Shown: positions 31,581-40,276 of the stretch, in pieces
Layout: every line of letters starts with the position of its first letter
Numbering within the stretch: position 1 is the stretch's first letter
Source of the DNA: Mycobacterium sp. 3519A
Lineage (GTDB): Bacteria; Actinomycetota; Actinomycetes; Mycobacteriales; Mycobacteriaceae
Reading direction: 5' to 3'
Assembly (NCBI RefSeq): GCF_900240945.1
Contig: NZ_OESG01000012.1
Location: 558,001 to 622,000 of the forward strand
Length of the DNA: 64,000 nt
Program-made: the position numbers and the translations under genes
Notes under the pieces: generated by a model
Told to the model about the DNA's origin: nothing
What the model saw: the letters and a program-made list of their open reading frames with translations, nothing else
Database searches by the model: none

Positions 31581-32145
31581 GCGGCTGTGGCAGACCATCG
31601 GATTCCTCTCCCTCGTCGCGATCCTGTTCGTCGTCGCCACCATCAGGGACGAAGTGCGCGCGCTGCGCGACGATCGCGCCGAGCAGACCGACCCCGCCAC
31701 GTTGCTCGCGGGCACACCGCTGCAGACCGCGGCGGGCCGTCAACCGGCGCGCACCCCGCTGTCGCGCGCCGAGCAGGTCAATGTCGTCGCGGTGATGGTG
31801 GTGTCACAGGCGATCCAGGTGGTTTTGTTCACCGCCGGGTTGTTCGCGTTCTTCCTGGCGCTCGGCATCGTCGCGGTGCCCGACGATGTCGCGGTGCTGT
31901 GGTCCGCCGAGGAGACCTGCCCGGTCGGCGAACCGCCTTGTCCAGGAACGTGGTTCGGAGTCCACGTGCCAGTCCCCCAGACCATCGTCCACGTGTCGCT
32001 GTTCGTCGCGGTGCTGTCCGGGCTGTACTTCACGGTGAGCACCAGCGTCGATCCGCTGTACAGGGAGCGGTTCTTCAACCCGCTGATCGACGACGTGGCG
32101 GTGAGCCTGGCGGGTCGCGACGCTTATCTGGAGATGGAGAGATGA
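30991..32145 (+). CDS. Unknown membrane protein, paralogue 2
   Basis: 384-residue polytopic protein of unrecognised family, homologous to the preceding gene: WFLHRGLPLVL versus WFLDRGLPAVL at residue 13, SRALPLMMLTVVVFFTGELWQL versus the matching block upstream (cut for length), TPLSRAEQVNVVAV versus RPLSRVERVNIMFV, and the same RERFFNPLID end. It has about eight hydrophobic segments and an extracytoplasmic-looking loop with two cysteines (EETCPVGEPPCPG). The ATG at 30991 gives the same 14-residue lead to the WFL motif as paralogue 1; a GTG at 31000 with CACAAT 7 nt ahead is an alternative. The stop overlaps the next start (ATGA). Confidence 0.72.
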   Translation: MLLVADLRQVHQWFLHRGLPLVLTRRVRSRALIERSAPMVSGIGAVIAVTMLLAELTDGDPDFGYVIRLGVLALLLVAAPFALYLLRQTGTTLGEAGRRSAALLVMALFVFGLPFADSGFSGIAAAEAFGFAVVALLAIWLTYLGFGSILLWAFRFALQQVGALGTLMSRALPLMMLTVVVFFTGELWQLAARMSRERLWQTIGFLSLVAILFVVATIRDEVRALRDDRAEQTDPATLLAGTPLQTAAGRQPARTPLSRAEQVNVVAVMVVSQAIQVVLFTAGLFAFFLALGIVAVPDDVAVLWSAEETCPVGEPPCPGTWFGVHVPVPQTIVHVSLFVAVLSGLYFTVSTSVDPLYRERFFNPLIDDVAVSLAGRDAYLEMER

Positions 32146-32771
32146 TGGCCGACGACGTCACGATGATCGACGGTGTATTCGGGAAACGCTACGGCGAGGT
32201 GCTCCTGGTTCACGTCACCGACGACGGGCCCGAGGCAACCGTCTACAACACCTTCGGACTCAACGACTGCCCCGCCGATTTGTGGGACAGGCTCGACGCG
32301 CAGGCGATCGCGGCCGAGAACGGCGCGGCCGCCGCGTTGCTCAACGGCCCGCGCTACTGGCTGATGAGCAGCATCGGCAAGCGGGGCCGAGAAACCCAGG
32401 AGCACAAGAGCTTCGGCGGTCTGGAGATGATCCGTCAGGCGACCGTACAGCTCGCGTCGATGAATCCGGCGCCCTACCACGTCAACCGGGTCGACCGTAA
32501 GGCGGTGTTCGTCTTCGACGCGGGCCGCGAGTTCTACGAACTCGTCGACCCCGACGGCGGGCGCTGGGTCATGCAGACCTACAGCCAGACCGTCAACCGG
32601 GGGCTGCGCCTGGCGGATCTGCCTGGGCTCGCTTCCAGACTGTCGCTGCCCGCAGGCTGGCGCTACGAGGCGCGCACCCCGTCGACACCACTGCGGGTGG
32701 ATACGACCACCACCGACGCCTGCGTGACGCAGGACGATCTGGCCAACAGCTACTCGGCCTACAGGTACTGA
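32142..32771 (+). CDS. Conserved hypothetical protein, Rv2114-like
   Basis: 209-residue soluble protein without recognised catalytic motifs. By length and position (after the dop-linked membrane genes, convergent with mpa) it corresponds to M. tuberculosis Rv2114. It has a compact alpha/beta look ([60 protein letters not shown]). The second ATG at 32145 is equally possible. It overlaps the upstream membrane gene by 4 nt and the mpa 3' end by 13 nt. No function is assigned. Confidence 0.8.
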   Translation: MMADDVTMIDGVFGKRYGEVLLVHVTDDGPEATVYNTFGLNDCPADLWDRLDAQAIAAENGAAAALLNGPRYWLMSSIGKRGRETQEHKSFGGLEMIRQATVQLASMNPAPYHVNRVDRKAVFVFDAGREFYELVDPDGGRWVMQTYSQTVNRGLRLADLPGLASRLSLPAGWRYEARTPSTPLRVDTTTTDACVTQDDLANSYSAYRY

Positions 32772-34591
32772 CCCAGGTTCGACTCGGTGTCGATCGCCCG
32801 GCTCGCCGACGAACTCTTGCCGGTGACCAACGTGCGGATGTAGACGATCCGCTCGCCCTTCTTGCCCGAGATCCGTGCCCAGTCATCGGGATTCGTGGTG
32901 TTGGGCAGGTCCTCGTTCTCGGCGAACTCGTCGACGATCGAGTCCAGCAGATGCTGGATCCGCAGACCCGGCTGACCGGTCTCGAGCACCGACTTGATCG
33001 CGTTCTTCTTCGCCCTGTCGACGACGTTCTGGATCATCGCGCCGGAGTTGAAGTCCTTGAAGTACATGACTTCCTTGTCACCGTTGGCGTAGGTGACCTC
33101 CAGGAACCGGTTGTCGTCGATCTCGGCGTACATCCGGTCGACGACCTTCTCGATCATCGCCTTCAGGCAGGCCGCCCGGTCGCCGCCGAACTCGGCGAGA
33201 TCGTCGGCGTGCACCGGCAGGTCCTCGGTCAGGTACTTGCTGAAGATGTCCTGTGCCGCTTCGGCGTCCGGCCGCTCGATCTTGATCTTGACGTCCAGGC
33301 GGCCGGGCCGCAGGATCGCCGGGTCGATCATGTCCTCGCGGTTGGAGGCGCCGATGACGATCACGTTCTCCAGGCCCTCGACACCGTCGATCTCCGAAAG
33401 CAGCTGGGGCACGACCGTCGTCTCCACGTCCGAGCTGACGCCGGTGCCGCGGGTGCGGAAGATCGAGTCCATCTCGTCGAAGAACACGATCACCGGCGTG
33501 CCCTCGGATGCCTTCTCCCGGGCGCGCTGGAAGATCAACCGGATGTGGCGCTCGGTCTCGCCGACGAACTTGTTCAGCAGCTCCGGGCCCTTGATGTTGA
33601 GGAAGTACGACTTCGCCTCGCGGGCGTCGTCGCCACGGACCTCGGCCATCTTCTTGGCCAGCGAGTTCGCGACCGCCTTGGCGATCAACGTCTTACCGCA
33701 GCCGGGCGGCCCGTAGAGCAGCACACCCTTCGGGGGCCGCAGCGAGTACTCGCGGTAGAGCTCCTTGTGCAGGAACGGCAGCTCGACCGCGTCGCGGATC
33801 TGCTCGATCTGCCTGCCAAGGCCGCCGATGTCGTTGTAGCTGACATCGGGCACCTCTTCGAGCACCAGGTCCTCGACCTCGGCCTTGGGGATGCGCTCGA
33901 ACGCATACCCGGCCTTGGTGTCGACGAGCAACGAGTCGCCAGGACGCAGCTTGCGCGGCCGAAGGTCGTCCTCGTCGTCGTCCTCGTAGTCGTCGGGCAG
34001 GAACTCGGCGGAGACCAACGGCTCCGCCAGCCAGACGATGCGCTCCTCGTCGGCGTGACCGACCACGAGCGCGCGGTGCCCGTCGGACAGGATCTCGCGC
34101 AGCGTGCTGATCTCGCCGACCGCTTCGAAGTTCCCGGCCTCGACAACGGTCAGCGCCTCGTTGAGTCGGACGGTCTGGCCCTGCTTGAGCGACTTGGTGT
34201 CGATGTTGGGCGAGCACGTCAGCCGCATCTTGCGGCCCGAGGTGAACACGTCGACGGTGTCGTCGTCCTGGACCGCCAGGAGCACGCCGTAGCCGCTCGG
34301 TGGCTGACCGAGCCGGTCGACCTCCTCACGCAACGCCAGCAACTGTTGGCGGGCCTCTTTAAGAGTTTCCATTAGTTTCGCGTTGCGGGCTGCGAGCGAG
34401 TCGATCCGCGCCTCGAGCTGGTGCACGTCGCGGGCGCTGCGGAGTCCGCTTTGCGGCCCTACCGCGTTCTCCAGCTGCTCTCGCAAGAGCGCGGCTTCTC
34501 GTCGCAGCTCTTCCAATTCGGCGGCGTCATCGCTGGACATCCCTGACTCACGGGATGTCCCGTACGCTTCAGAACGCTCTGACTCATTCAT
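32759..34591 (-). CDS. mpa: Proteasome-associated AAA ATPase Mpa (ARC)
   Basis: 610-residue hexameric unfoldase that recognises Pup and threads substrates into the 20S core. An N-terminal coiled coil (about residues 20-95, [19 protein letters not shown]) is followed by two OB folds and the AAA domain with Walker A GPPGCGKT near residue 300 and Walker [11 protein letters not shown]. The C-terminus NLGQYL carries the penultimate Tyr needed to open the alpha-ring gate. The sequence is nearly identical to the M. tuberculosis protein except for an acidic insert ([10 protein letters not shown]) before [19 protein letters not shown] precedes the ATG. Confidence 0.97.
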   Translation of the reverse strand: MNESERSEAYGTSRESGMSSDDAAELEELRREAALLREQLENAVGPQSGLRSARDVHQLEARIDSLAARNAKLMETLKEARQQLLALREEVDRLGQPPSGYGVLLAVQDDDTVDVFTSGRKMRLTCSPNIDTKSLKQGQTVRLNEALTVVEAGNFEAVGEISTLREILSDGHRALVVGHADEERIVWLAEPLVSAEFLPDDYEDDDEDDLRPRKLRPGDSLLVDTKAGYAFERIPKAEVEDLVLEEVPDVSYNDIGGLGRQIEQIRDAVELPFLHKELYREYSLRPPKGVLLYGPPGCGKTLIAKAVANSLAKKMAEVRGDDAREAKSYFLNIKGPELLNKFVGETERHIRLIFQRAREKASEGTPVIVFFDEMDSIFRTRGTGVSSDVETTVVPQLLSEIDGVEGLENVIVIGASNREDMIDPAILRPGRLDVKIKIERPDAEAAQDIFSKYLTEDLPVHADDLAEFGGDRAACLKAMIEKVVDRMYAEIDDNRFLEVTYANGDKEVMYFKDFNSGAMIQNVVDRAKKNAIKSVLETGQPGLRIQHLLDSIVDEFAENEDLPNTTNPDDWARISGKKGERIVYIRTLVTGKSSSASRAIDTESNLGQYL

Positions 34592-34612
34592 GTTGCGCCC
34601 CTTCCCGCACCG

Positions 34613-34635
34613 GAAGTTGGTGCAGTAACAACTTC
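34613..34635. promoter_or_regulatory. Inverted repeat in the mpa upstream region
   Basis: GAAGTTG and CAACTTC form a perfect 7-bp inverted repeat separated by 9 nt, about 22-44 nt upstream of the mpa start. It could be an operator or a leader hairpin; no regulator is suggested by the sequence. Confidence 0.3.
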
Positions 34636-34737
34636 AACGCTACCGGCGATTCAGCCATTGTGTGTGGTGTAGGAATTCGACACACCAGCAACACTTGTTA
34701 ACCTCTCTGGTGAGTTGGGCCGATCGAAAGGACAATC

Positions 34738-35229
34738 GTGACCCTGAAAACCCTCGTTACCGGCGTAGCAGCGGCTGCTCTGGTGGGTGGTGTGGCAGCG
34801 GGTGTGACTTCCATTGCATCTCCCGTCGCGTCGCCGGCGCCAGCCGCGCAACCGGTCGTGTGGGACATTCCGATGCCGCAAGCGCCGGCACCGGACTTGC
34901 AGGCTCCGCTGCTGCAGACGTTGCAGGCGCTCGCTTCGGGCGGCTCGTTCGCGGGCAAGGCGTCCTACATTCAGGGCGGCATCGGCCGGATCGAGGGTAT
35001 CGCCGCCGACCGCGCGTACAACCGTGCCGCGGCCGAGGGCAAGTTCCCGTTGACGTTCAGCATCGTCAACATCGACTCGGACGGTGCAGTCGCCAACGCT
35101 GACGTCACCGCGACGTCGGCGCTCGGCACCAGCGCCACCCAGAACGTCCAGTTCGTCGCCGGGCCCAGCCCGACCGGCTGGCAGATCTCCAAGTCGTCCG
35201 CCCTCAACCTGCTCTCGGCGGCGAGCTAG
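34738..35229 (+). CDS. Secreted low-molecular-weight antigen MTB12/CFP-2-like protein
   Basis: 163-residue exported protein with an N-terminal hydrophobic signal (TLVTGVAAAALVGGVAAGVT) and an Ala/Pro-rich start of the mature part. The C-terminal domain resembles M. tuberculosis MTB12 (FPLTFSIVNIDSDGAVANAD; ATQNVQFV; WQISKSSALNLL). No catalytic role is known. GAAAGGA precedes the GTG start. It lies 9 nt before lppK, whose product has a similar domain, so the two form a pair that probably arose by duplication. Confidence 0.8.
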   Translation: MTLKTLVTGVAAAALVGGVAAGVTSIASPVASPAPAAQPVVWDIPMPQAPAPDLQAPLLQTLQALASGGSFAGKASYIQGGIGRIEGIAADRAYNRAAAEGKFPLTFSIVNIDSDGAVANADVTATSALGTSATQNVQFVAGPSPTGWQISKSSALNLLSAAS

Positions 35230-35238
35230 TCGACCCGA

Positions 35239-35796
35239 GTGCATCGCACCTGTGCCGCAATCCTGGGCGCCGTCACGATAGTGGCGGCGCTCGGGCTTAG
35301 CGGGTGTAGCGACGACACGAGCAGTTCCGCGCCGAGTCCGACGCCGTTCCCGTTGAGCAAGCCGCCGACGGTGCCGCCACCGCCGACCGAGACCGGCGCC
35401 CCGCTGCCTCCTGCGGCCACCCTGACCGATCTGATGGGCAAGATCGCCGACCCCAATGTGGCGGGCGCCGACAAGGTCGGTCTGATCCAGTACGGCACCT
35501 CCGCCGACGGGGCCGCGCTGGACCGGTTCGCCAAGGCGCTGCAAGACAGCGGATACGCGCCGTTGACGTTCGACGCCTCGGACATGACCTGGGCGCAGGA
35601 TCAACCGGGCAACGTCATCGCCAACATCACCATGAAACCGAGCGGGCCGCAGGCCGCCGGTAAGGACCTCAAGTTCCCGATGGAATTCAGCCCGCAGCAG
35701 ACCACCTGGCAGCTGACCCGCCAGACCGCGGACCTGCTGCTGCAGATGGGTCAACAGCCCACCCCGTCGGCGCCTGCGCCGACACCGACCCCCTGA
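35239..35796 (+). CDS. lppK: Lipoprotein LppK
   Basis: 185-residue putative lipoprotein. The signal peptide ends in lipobox LSGC with Cys23, followed by a Ser/Pro/Thr-rich linker, an MTB12-like domain (LTDLMGKIADPNVAGADKVG; LKFPMEFSPQQTTWQLTRQT) and a Pro-rich tail. Position next to mpa and the DUF503 gene matches Rv2116 (lppK) in M. tuberculosis. GTG start. Function is unknown; cell-envelope location is inferred from the lipobox. Confidence 0.85.
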   Translation: MHRTCAAILGAVTIVAALGLSGCSDDTSSSAPSPTPFPLSKPPTVPPPPTETGAPLPPAATLTDLMGKIADPNVAGADKVGLIQYGTSADGAALDRFAKALQDSGYAPLTFDASDMTWAQDQPGNVIANITMKPSGPQAAGKDLKFPMEFSPQQTTWQLTRQTADLLLQMGQQPTPSAPAPTPTP

Positions 35797-35800
35797 GCGC

Positions 35801-36097
35801 GTGTGGATCGGCTGGCTGGAGTTCGACCTGCTGCTCGGTGACGTGCACTCGCTCAAGCAGAAGCGCTCCGTCATCCGTCCCGTCATCGCCGAATTGCAGC
35901 GCAGATTCGCGGTGTCCGCGGCCGAGACCGGCGACCAGGATCTGCACCGCCGCGCCAACATCGGCATCGCGGTGGTGTCGGCCGACCGCGCGCACGTCGT
36001 CGAGGTGCTCGACGCCGCCGAGAGGCTGGTGGCCGCGCGGCCCGAACTGGATCTGCTGTCCACGCGGCGCGGACTGCACCGCAGCACCGACGACTGA
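35801..36097 (+). CDS. DUF503 family protein (Rv2117-like)
   Basis: 98-residue small protein beginning WIGWLEFDLLLGDVHSLKQK and containing RRFAVSAAETGDQDLHRRAN, which matches the DUF503/YlxP-like family often found near ribosome-maturation genes. The GTG start is 4 nt after the lppK stop, so it is in the same transcript. It converges on trmI with 2 nt between them. The biochemical role is not established; a ribosome-binding function is only suspected from relatives. Confidence 0.85.
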   Translation: MWIGWLEFDLLLGDVHSLKQKRSVIRPVIAELQRRFAVSAAETGDQDLHRRANIGIAVVSADRAHVVEVLDAAERLVAARPELDLLSTRRGLHRSTDD

Positions 36098-36099
36098 AA

Positions 36100-36945
<846 letters not shown>

Positions 36946-37011
36946 TCAGCCTGCCAGTTGACGCGCCGAGCCGGGTGTCCGGGGTTGCGCAACATTGTCG
37001 GGGGGTCGCCA

Positions 37012-37017
37012 TACGCT
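37012..37017 (+). promoter_or_regulatory. Leaderless -10 box (TACGCT) of the RecB-like gene
   Basis: TACGCT ends 6 nt before the ATG at 37024. The same hexamer at the same distance precedes the PAC2 gene at 51258. Confidence 0.55.
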
Positions 37018-37023
37018 GATTTC

Positions 37024-37899
37024 ATGAGCGACGAGCAGGCCCGTGAGGTGCGTCGCCCTGCGTTGTCGCCGTCGCGGGCCAGCGACTTCAAGCAGTGCCC
37101 GCTGCTGTACCGGTTCCGCGCGATCGACCGGTTGCCGGAGCCCGCGTCGACGGCCCAGATCCGCGGTTCGGTCGTGCACGCGGCGCTGGAGCAGCTGTAC
37201 GCGCTGCCGGCCCAGCAGCGCGGCCGCGATACAGCGCTGACGCTCGTCGGCCCCGCGTGGGACCGGGTGATGGCCGAGCAACCGGAGCTGGCCGACTTCG
37301 AGCCGGCGCTGCGGGCAGAACTGCTCGACGAGGCGCGCGCCCTGCTGTCCGGCTACTACCGGCTGGAGGATCCCACCCGATTCGACCCGCAGAGCTGCGA
37401 ACAGCGCGTCGAGGTCGAGTTGGCCGACGGCACGCTGCTGCGCGGCTTCGTCGACCGCATCGACGTCGCCCCCACCGGCGAACTGCGGGTGGTCGACTAC
37501 AAGACCGGTAAGGCTCCGCCCGAGGCGCGGGCGCTGGCCGAGTTCAAGGCGATGTTCCAGATGAAGTTCTACGCCGTCGCGCTGTTACGGTCGCGCGGCG
37601 TGCTGCCCGCCCGGCTTCGGCTGCTGTATCTGTCCGACAGCCAGGTGCTCGACTACACCCCCGACCTCGACGAGTTGTTGCGCTTCGAGAAGACGTTGAT
37701 GGCAATCTGGCGGGCCATCCAATCAGCAGGCGTCACAGGCGATTTCCGACCGCAGCCGTCGCGGATGTGCGACTGGTGCGCCCACCATGCGCATTGCCCG
37801 GTGTTCGGTGGCACCCCGCCGCCCTACCCTGGTTGGCCGGAGGCTCCCGGCGAAGGCGATGATGACACCGTGCTGAATGCCTCGGAGCCCGCTGCGTGA
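37024..37899 (+). CDS. RecB-family PD-(D/E)XK nuclease with iron-sulfur cluster signature
   Basis: 291-residue protein (Rv2119-like). A Cas4/AddB-type layout is visible: an N-terminal Cys25 in SDFKQCPLLYRFRA, the nuclease core GFVDRID...LRVVDYKTGK with the catalytic Asp and Lys, and a C-terminal triplet C249, C252, C258 (CDWCAHHAHC). The four cysteines would bind a 4Fe-4S cluster. It probably acts on DNA ends in repair; a partner is not seen nearby. The ATG at 37024 is chosen over 36958 because of the TACGCT box 6 nt upstream. The stop overlaps the next gene (GTGA). Confidence 0.88.
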   Translation: MSDEQAREVRRPALSPSRASDFKQCPLLYRFRAIDRLPEPASTAQIRGSVVHAALEQLYALPAQQRGRDTALTLVGPAWDRVMAEQPELADFEPALRAELLDEARALLSGYYRLEDPTRFDPQSCEQRVEVELADGTLLRGFVDRIDVAPTGELRVVDYKTGKAPPEARALAEFKAMFQMKFYAVALLRSRGVLPARLRLLYLSDSQVLDYTPDLDELLRFEKTLMAIWRAIQSAGVTGDFRPQPSRMCDWCAHHAHCPVFGGTPPPYPGWPEAPGEGDDDTVLNASEPAA

Positions 37900-38696
37900 T
37901 CGACTGTCTGTACCGCAGGCTGCCCGCCGACGGCGAGTTCTCGGTATTCGAGTCGACCGACGGGACGAGGAGCAACTGGGATCCTGAGATCCAGCACGGC
38001 TCACCACCTCTGGCGCTGATGACCAAGCTGATCGAAGAGATGGCCGCGGGTTCGGGGCTGCGTGTCGGCCGTGCGACGCTCGACATCCTCGGCGCCATTC
38101 CCGTCGCGCCGGTCAAAGTGCGGACGTGGATCGAACGTCCAGGTAAGCGGATCTCGCTGATGATGGCTGAGATGACGGCGGCACGGGCCGACGGCACGGA
38201 TCGCGCGGTCGCGCGGGTCAGTGCGTGGCTGCTGGCCACCAGCGACACCTCCGACGTGGCCACCGACCGCTATCCCCCGCTGGTCGAAGGCGAGGCGGTT
38301 CCGGTACCGCACAGTTGGGTGGGAGCGAAGGGATATCTCGAAACGGTGACCTGGCGGCGGCAGCCAGACACCGGCGAGACCGGCAATGTGGTGTGGCTCA
38401 GTCCCCTTGTGCCACTGGTGGATTCAGAACCAACGACTGGCGTGCAGCGCCTGGCAATGGTCGTCGACTCGGCCAACGGTGCTGGCGCGGCGTTGGACCC
38501 GGAGCAGTTCGTCTTCATGAACACCGACACCGTGGTGCATCTGCACCGGTTGCCCGCCGGGGACGATTTCGCGCTGCGTGCGCGCGGGTCCATCGGCCCC
38601 GACGGCATCGGCGTGACGACGGCGGATCTCTTTGACAGGCAAGGTTTTATCGGCACCGTCGCGCAGACGCTGCTGGTGCAACGGCGACCCTACTGA
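37896..38696 (+). CDS. Thioesterase-like (TesB-type double hot-dog) protein
   Basis: 266-residue protein that looks like the acyl-CoA thioesterase superfamily found throughout mycobacteria. The N-terminal half has GSPPLALMTKLIEEMA and the sheet LDILGAIPVAPVKVRTW; the C-terminal half has FVFMNTDTVVHLHRLPAGDD. No catalytic triad can be proven by eye. The GTG start overlaps the nuclease gene by 4 nt, a coupling whose meaning is unclear. The substrate is unknown; fatty acyl-CoA is the default guess. Confidence 0.65.
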   Translation: MIDCLYRRLPADGEFSVFESTDGTRSNWDPEIQHGSPPLALMTKLIEEMAAGSGLRVGRATLDILGAIPVAPVKVRTWIERPGKRISLMMAEMTAARADGTDRAVARVSAWLLATSDTSDVATDRYPPLVEGEAVPVPHSWVGAKGYLETVTWRRQPDTGETGNVVWLSPLVPLVDSEPTTGVQRLAMVVDSANGAGAALDPEQFVFMNTDTVVHLHRLPAGDDFALRARGSIGPDGIGVTTADLFDRQGFIGTVAQTLLVQRRPY

Positions 38697-38780
38697 ACGC
38701 CCAAACGGACGTTTGGATGCAAAAGTCGAGTAGAACTCACCGTTTCGTCGATCTCGGCGCAAACAGAGCATTATATTTAC

Positions 38781-38805
38781 TTGCATCTATATAGACGCAG
38801 TGCAA
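38781..38805. promoter_or_regulatory. Putative ArsR-family operator
   Basis: A perfect palindrome TCTATATAGA (38786-38795) is nested between TTGCA and TGCAA (38781-38785, 38801-38805). It lies just upstream of the arsR-like start at 38816, where autorepressors of this family usually bind. Confidence 0.5.
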
Positions 38806-38815
38806 TACTCGGGGC

Positions 38816-39133
38816 ATGGACGTCTTCGAAGCGGTCGCCGAACCGAGTCGCCGCGCCCTGCTGGACGCATTGCTCGACGGTGAACGCACCGCAGGCGAAC
38901 TCGTCGCGACCCTGCCGGGGCTGACGCAGCCGACCGTCTCAAGACACCTGAAGGTGTTGCGCGAGGTCGGGTTGGTCGAAGTCCGGCCCGACGCGCAGCG
39001 GCGGATCTACGCGTTGCGCGCCGACGGCCTCGTCGCGATCGACGACTGGATCGACCGATACCGCCGCTTCTGGGCCGATCACCTCGACGCCCTCGAACGG
39101 CACCTCGAACGCAAACACAAGGAGTCACGATGA
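38816..39133 (+). CDS. ArsR-family transcriptional regulator
   Basis: 105-residue winged-helix regulator (MDVFEAVAEPSRRALLDALL; LTQPTVSRHLKVLREVGLVE). It lacks the CxC metal-binding motif of classical ArsR/SmtB, and so resembles the SdpR-like subgroup that pairs with SRPBCC (AHSA1) genes and senses something other than metal. The stop overlaps the SRPBCC start (ATGA). The palindrome TCTATATAGA lies just upstream. It likely represses the three-gene unit to 40276. Confidence 0.9.
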   Translation: MDVFEAVAEPSRRALLDALLDGERTAGELVATLPGLTQPTVSRHLKVLREVGLVEVRPDAQRRIYALRADGLVAIDDWIDRYRRFWADHLDALERHLERKHKESR

Positions 39134-39627
39134 CCGAGCGCGACGGCAGGCTGACGGTCGACGGCGACCGAGCGGTATTGAATTTCGAACGCCGCCTTCC
39201 CTTTCCGGTCGAAGTGGTCTGGTCGGCCATCACCGACCCTGTCGAACGCGCGCAATGGTTCGGCGAAACCACCATCGAACCTCGACAGGGCGGCACCATC
39301 GACATGGTCGCGACAGGACCGCCGCTGCCGCCCGAGCGCAAGCGGATGACCGGACGCATCCTGGTGTGGGATCCGCCGCATGTGCTCGAACACGAATGGA
39401 AACAGCCCATCGTCGAGGACGGTGTGGTGCGCTACGAACTCACCGCCGACGGCGACGGCACGCTACTGCGGTTCACGCACCGCGGCCTCAGCCCCCGCAA
39501 TGCCTCCGGCTTCTTCGGCGGCATGTACGCCTACCTGGACCGACTGCAGGCCTATTTGTCCGGTGACGAGCTACCGGACTGGATCACCCGACGTCTCGAA
39601 GTCAACCAACGATTGGGAGCCAACTAA
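39130..39627 (+). CDS. SRPBCC/AHSA1-domain protein
   Basis: 165-residue START-like ligand-binding fold: FERRLPFPVEVVWSAITDPV at the first strand-helix, WFGETTIEPRQGGTI, then HVLEHEWKQP and TLLRFTHRGLSP. Such proteins form a hydrophobic pocket; enzymatic activity is unproven. It is coupled to the upstream ArsR regulator by a 4-nt overlap, a pairing common in actinobacteria, and is followed after 1 nt by a flavodoxin-like gene. The ligand may be the signal to which the ArsR protein responds. Confidence 0.85.
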   Translation: MTERDGRLTVDGDRAVLNFERRLPFPVEVVWSAITDPVERAQWFGETTIEPRQGGTIDMVATGPPLPPERKRMTGRILVWDPPHVLEHEWKQPIVEDGVVRYELTADGDGTLLRFTHRGLSPRNASGFFGGMYAYLDRLQAYLSGDELPDWITRRLEVNQRLGAN

Positions 39628-39628
39628 C

Positions 39629-40276
39629 ATGTCGCACAACGGATCTGATATCGCTGCGCCGACCCTGGCGATCGCTTACCATTCCGGCTTCGGTCATACC
39701 GCGGTGCTCGCCGACGCCGTCGCCGCCGGTGCCAGCCAAGCGAGCGCACACGTGCACGTGATCGAGGTCGACCGGATCACCGACGAACAGTGGGAGATCC
39801 TGGATGGCGCCGACGGAATCGTGTTCGGCACCGCCACATACATGGGCAACGTGTCGGCCGGCTTCCAGACGTTCGCCGAGCAGACCGGACGTCGATGCCT
39901 CAACGGCACCTGGCGCGACAAGGTCGCGGCGGGGTTCACGAACTCCGGCGCCAAGAGCGGCGACAAGCTGAACACCCTGGTGTCACTGGCTGTCTTCGCG
40001 GCCCAGCACCACATGCATTGGGTGAGTTTGGGTTTGGGGGCAGGCTGGAACAGCAGCGCGGGCAGCGAGAACGACCTCAATCGGCTCGGCTTCTGGTTGG
40101 GCGCGGGTGCACAGACCGATGTGGACGCCAACTCCGATCAGGTGCACCCGTCGGACGTGCAGACCTGCCGCCATCTCGGCTGGCGGGTCGCGGTGGTGAC
40201 CCGTCAACTCACCGTCGGGCGGTCGGTCACTGCAGCGGTTTCAGCTCCTGCAGCATCGTCGGCACCAACTCACTGA
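39629..40276 (+). CDS. Flavodoxin-like NAD(P)H:quinone/FMN reductase (WrbA-like)
   Basis: 215-residue protein with a flavodoxin fold: the FMN phosphate loop AYHSGFGHTAVLADAV, then DGIVFGTATYMGNVSAGFQTF and KVAAGFTNSGAKSGDKL. These features fit the WrbA/NAD(P)H quinone oxidoreductase group. GGGAG precedes the ATG, 1 nt after the SRPBCC stop, so it is the third gene of the ArsR unit. Its last ~17 residues (SVTAAVSAPAASSAPTH) overlap the convergent oxidoreductase gene by 50 nt and look non-conserved. A role in quinone or xenobiotic reduction is inferred. Confidence 0.8.
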   Translation: MSHNGSDIAAPTLAIAYHSGFGHTAVLADAVAAGASQASAHVHVIEVDRITDEQWEILDGADGIVFGTATYMGNVSAGFQTFAEQTGRRCLNGTWRDKVAAGFTNSGAKSGDKLNTLVSLAVFAAQHHMHWVSLGLGAGWNSSAGSENDLNRLGFWLGAGAQTDVDANSDQVHPSDVQTCRHLGWRVAVVTRQLTVGRSVTAAVSAPAASSAPTH

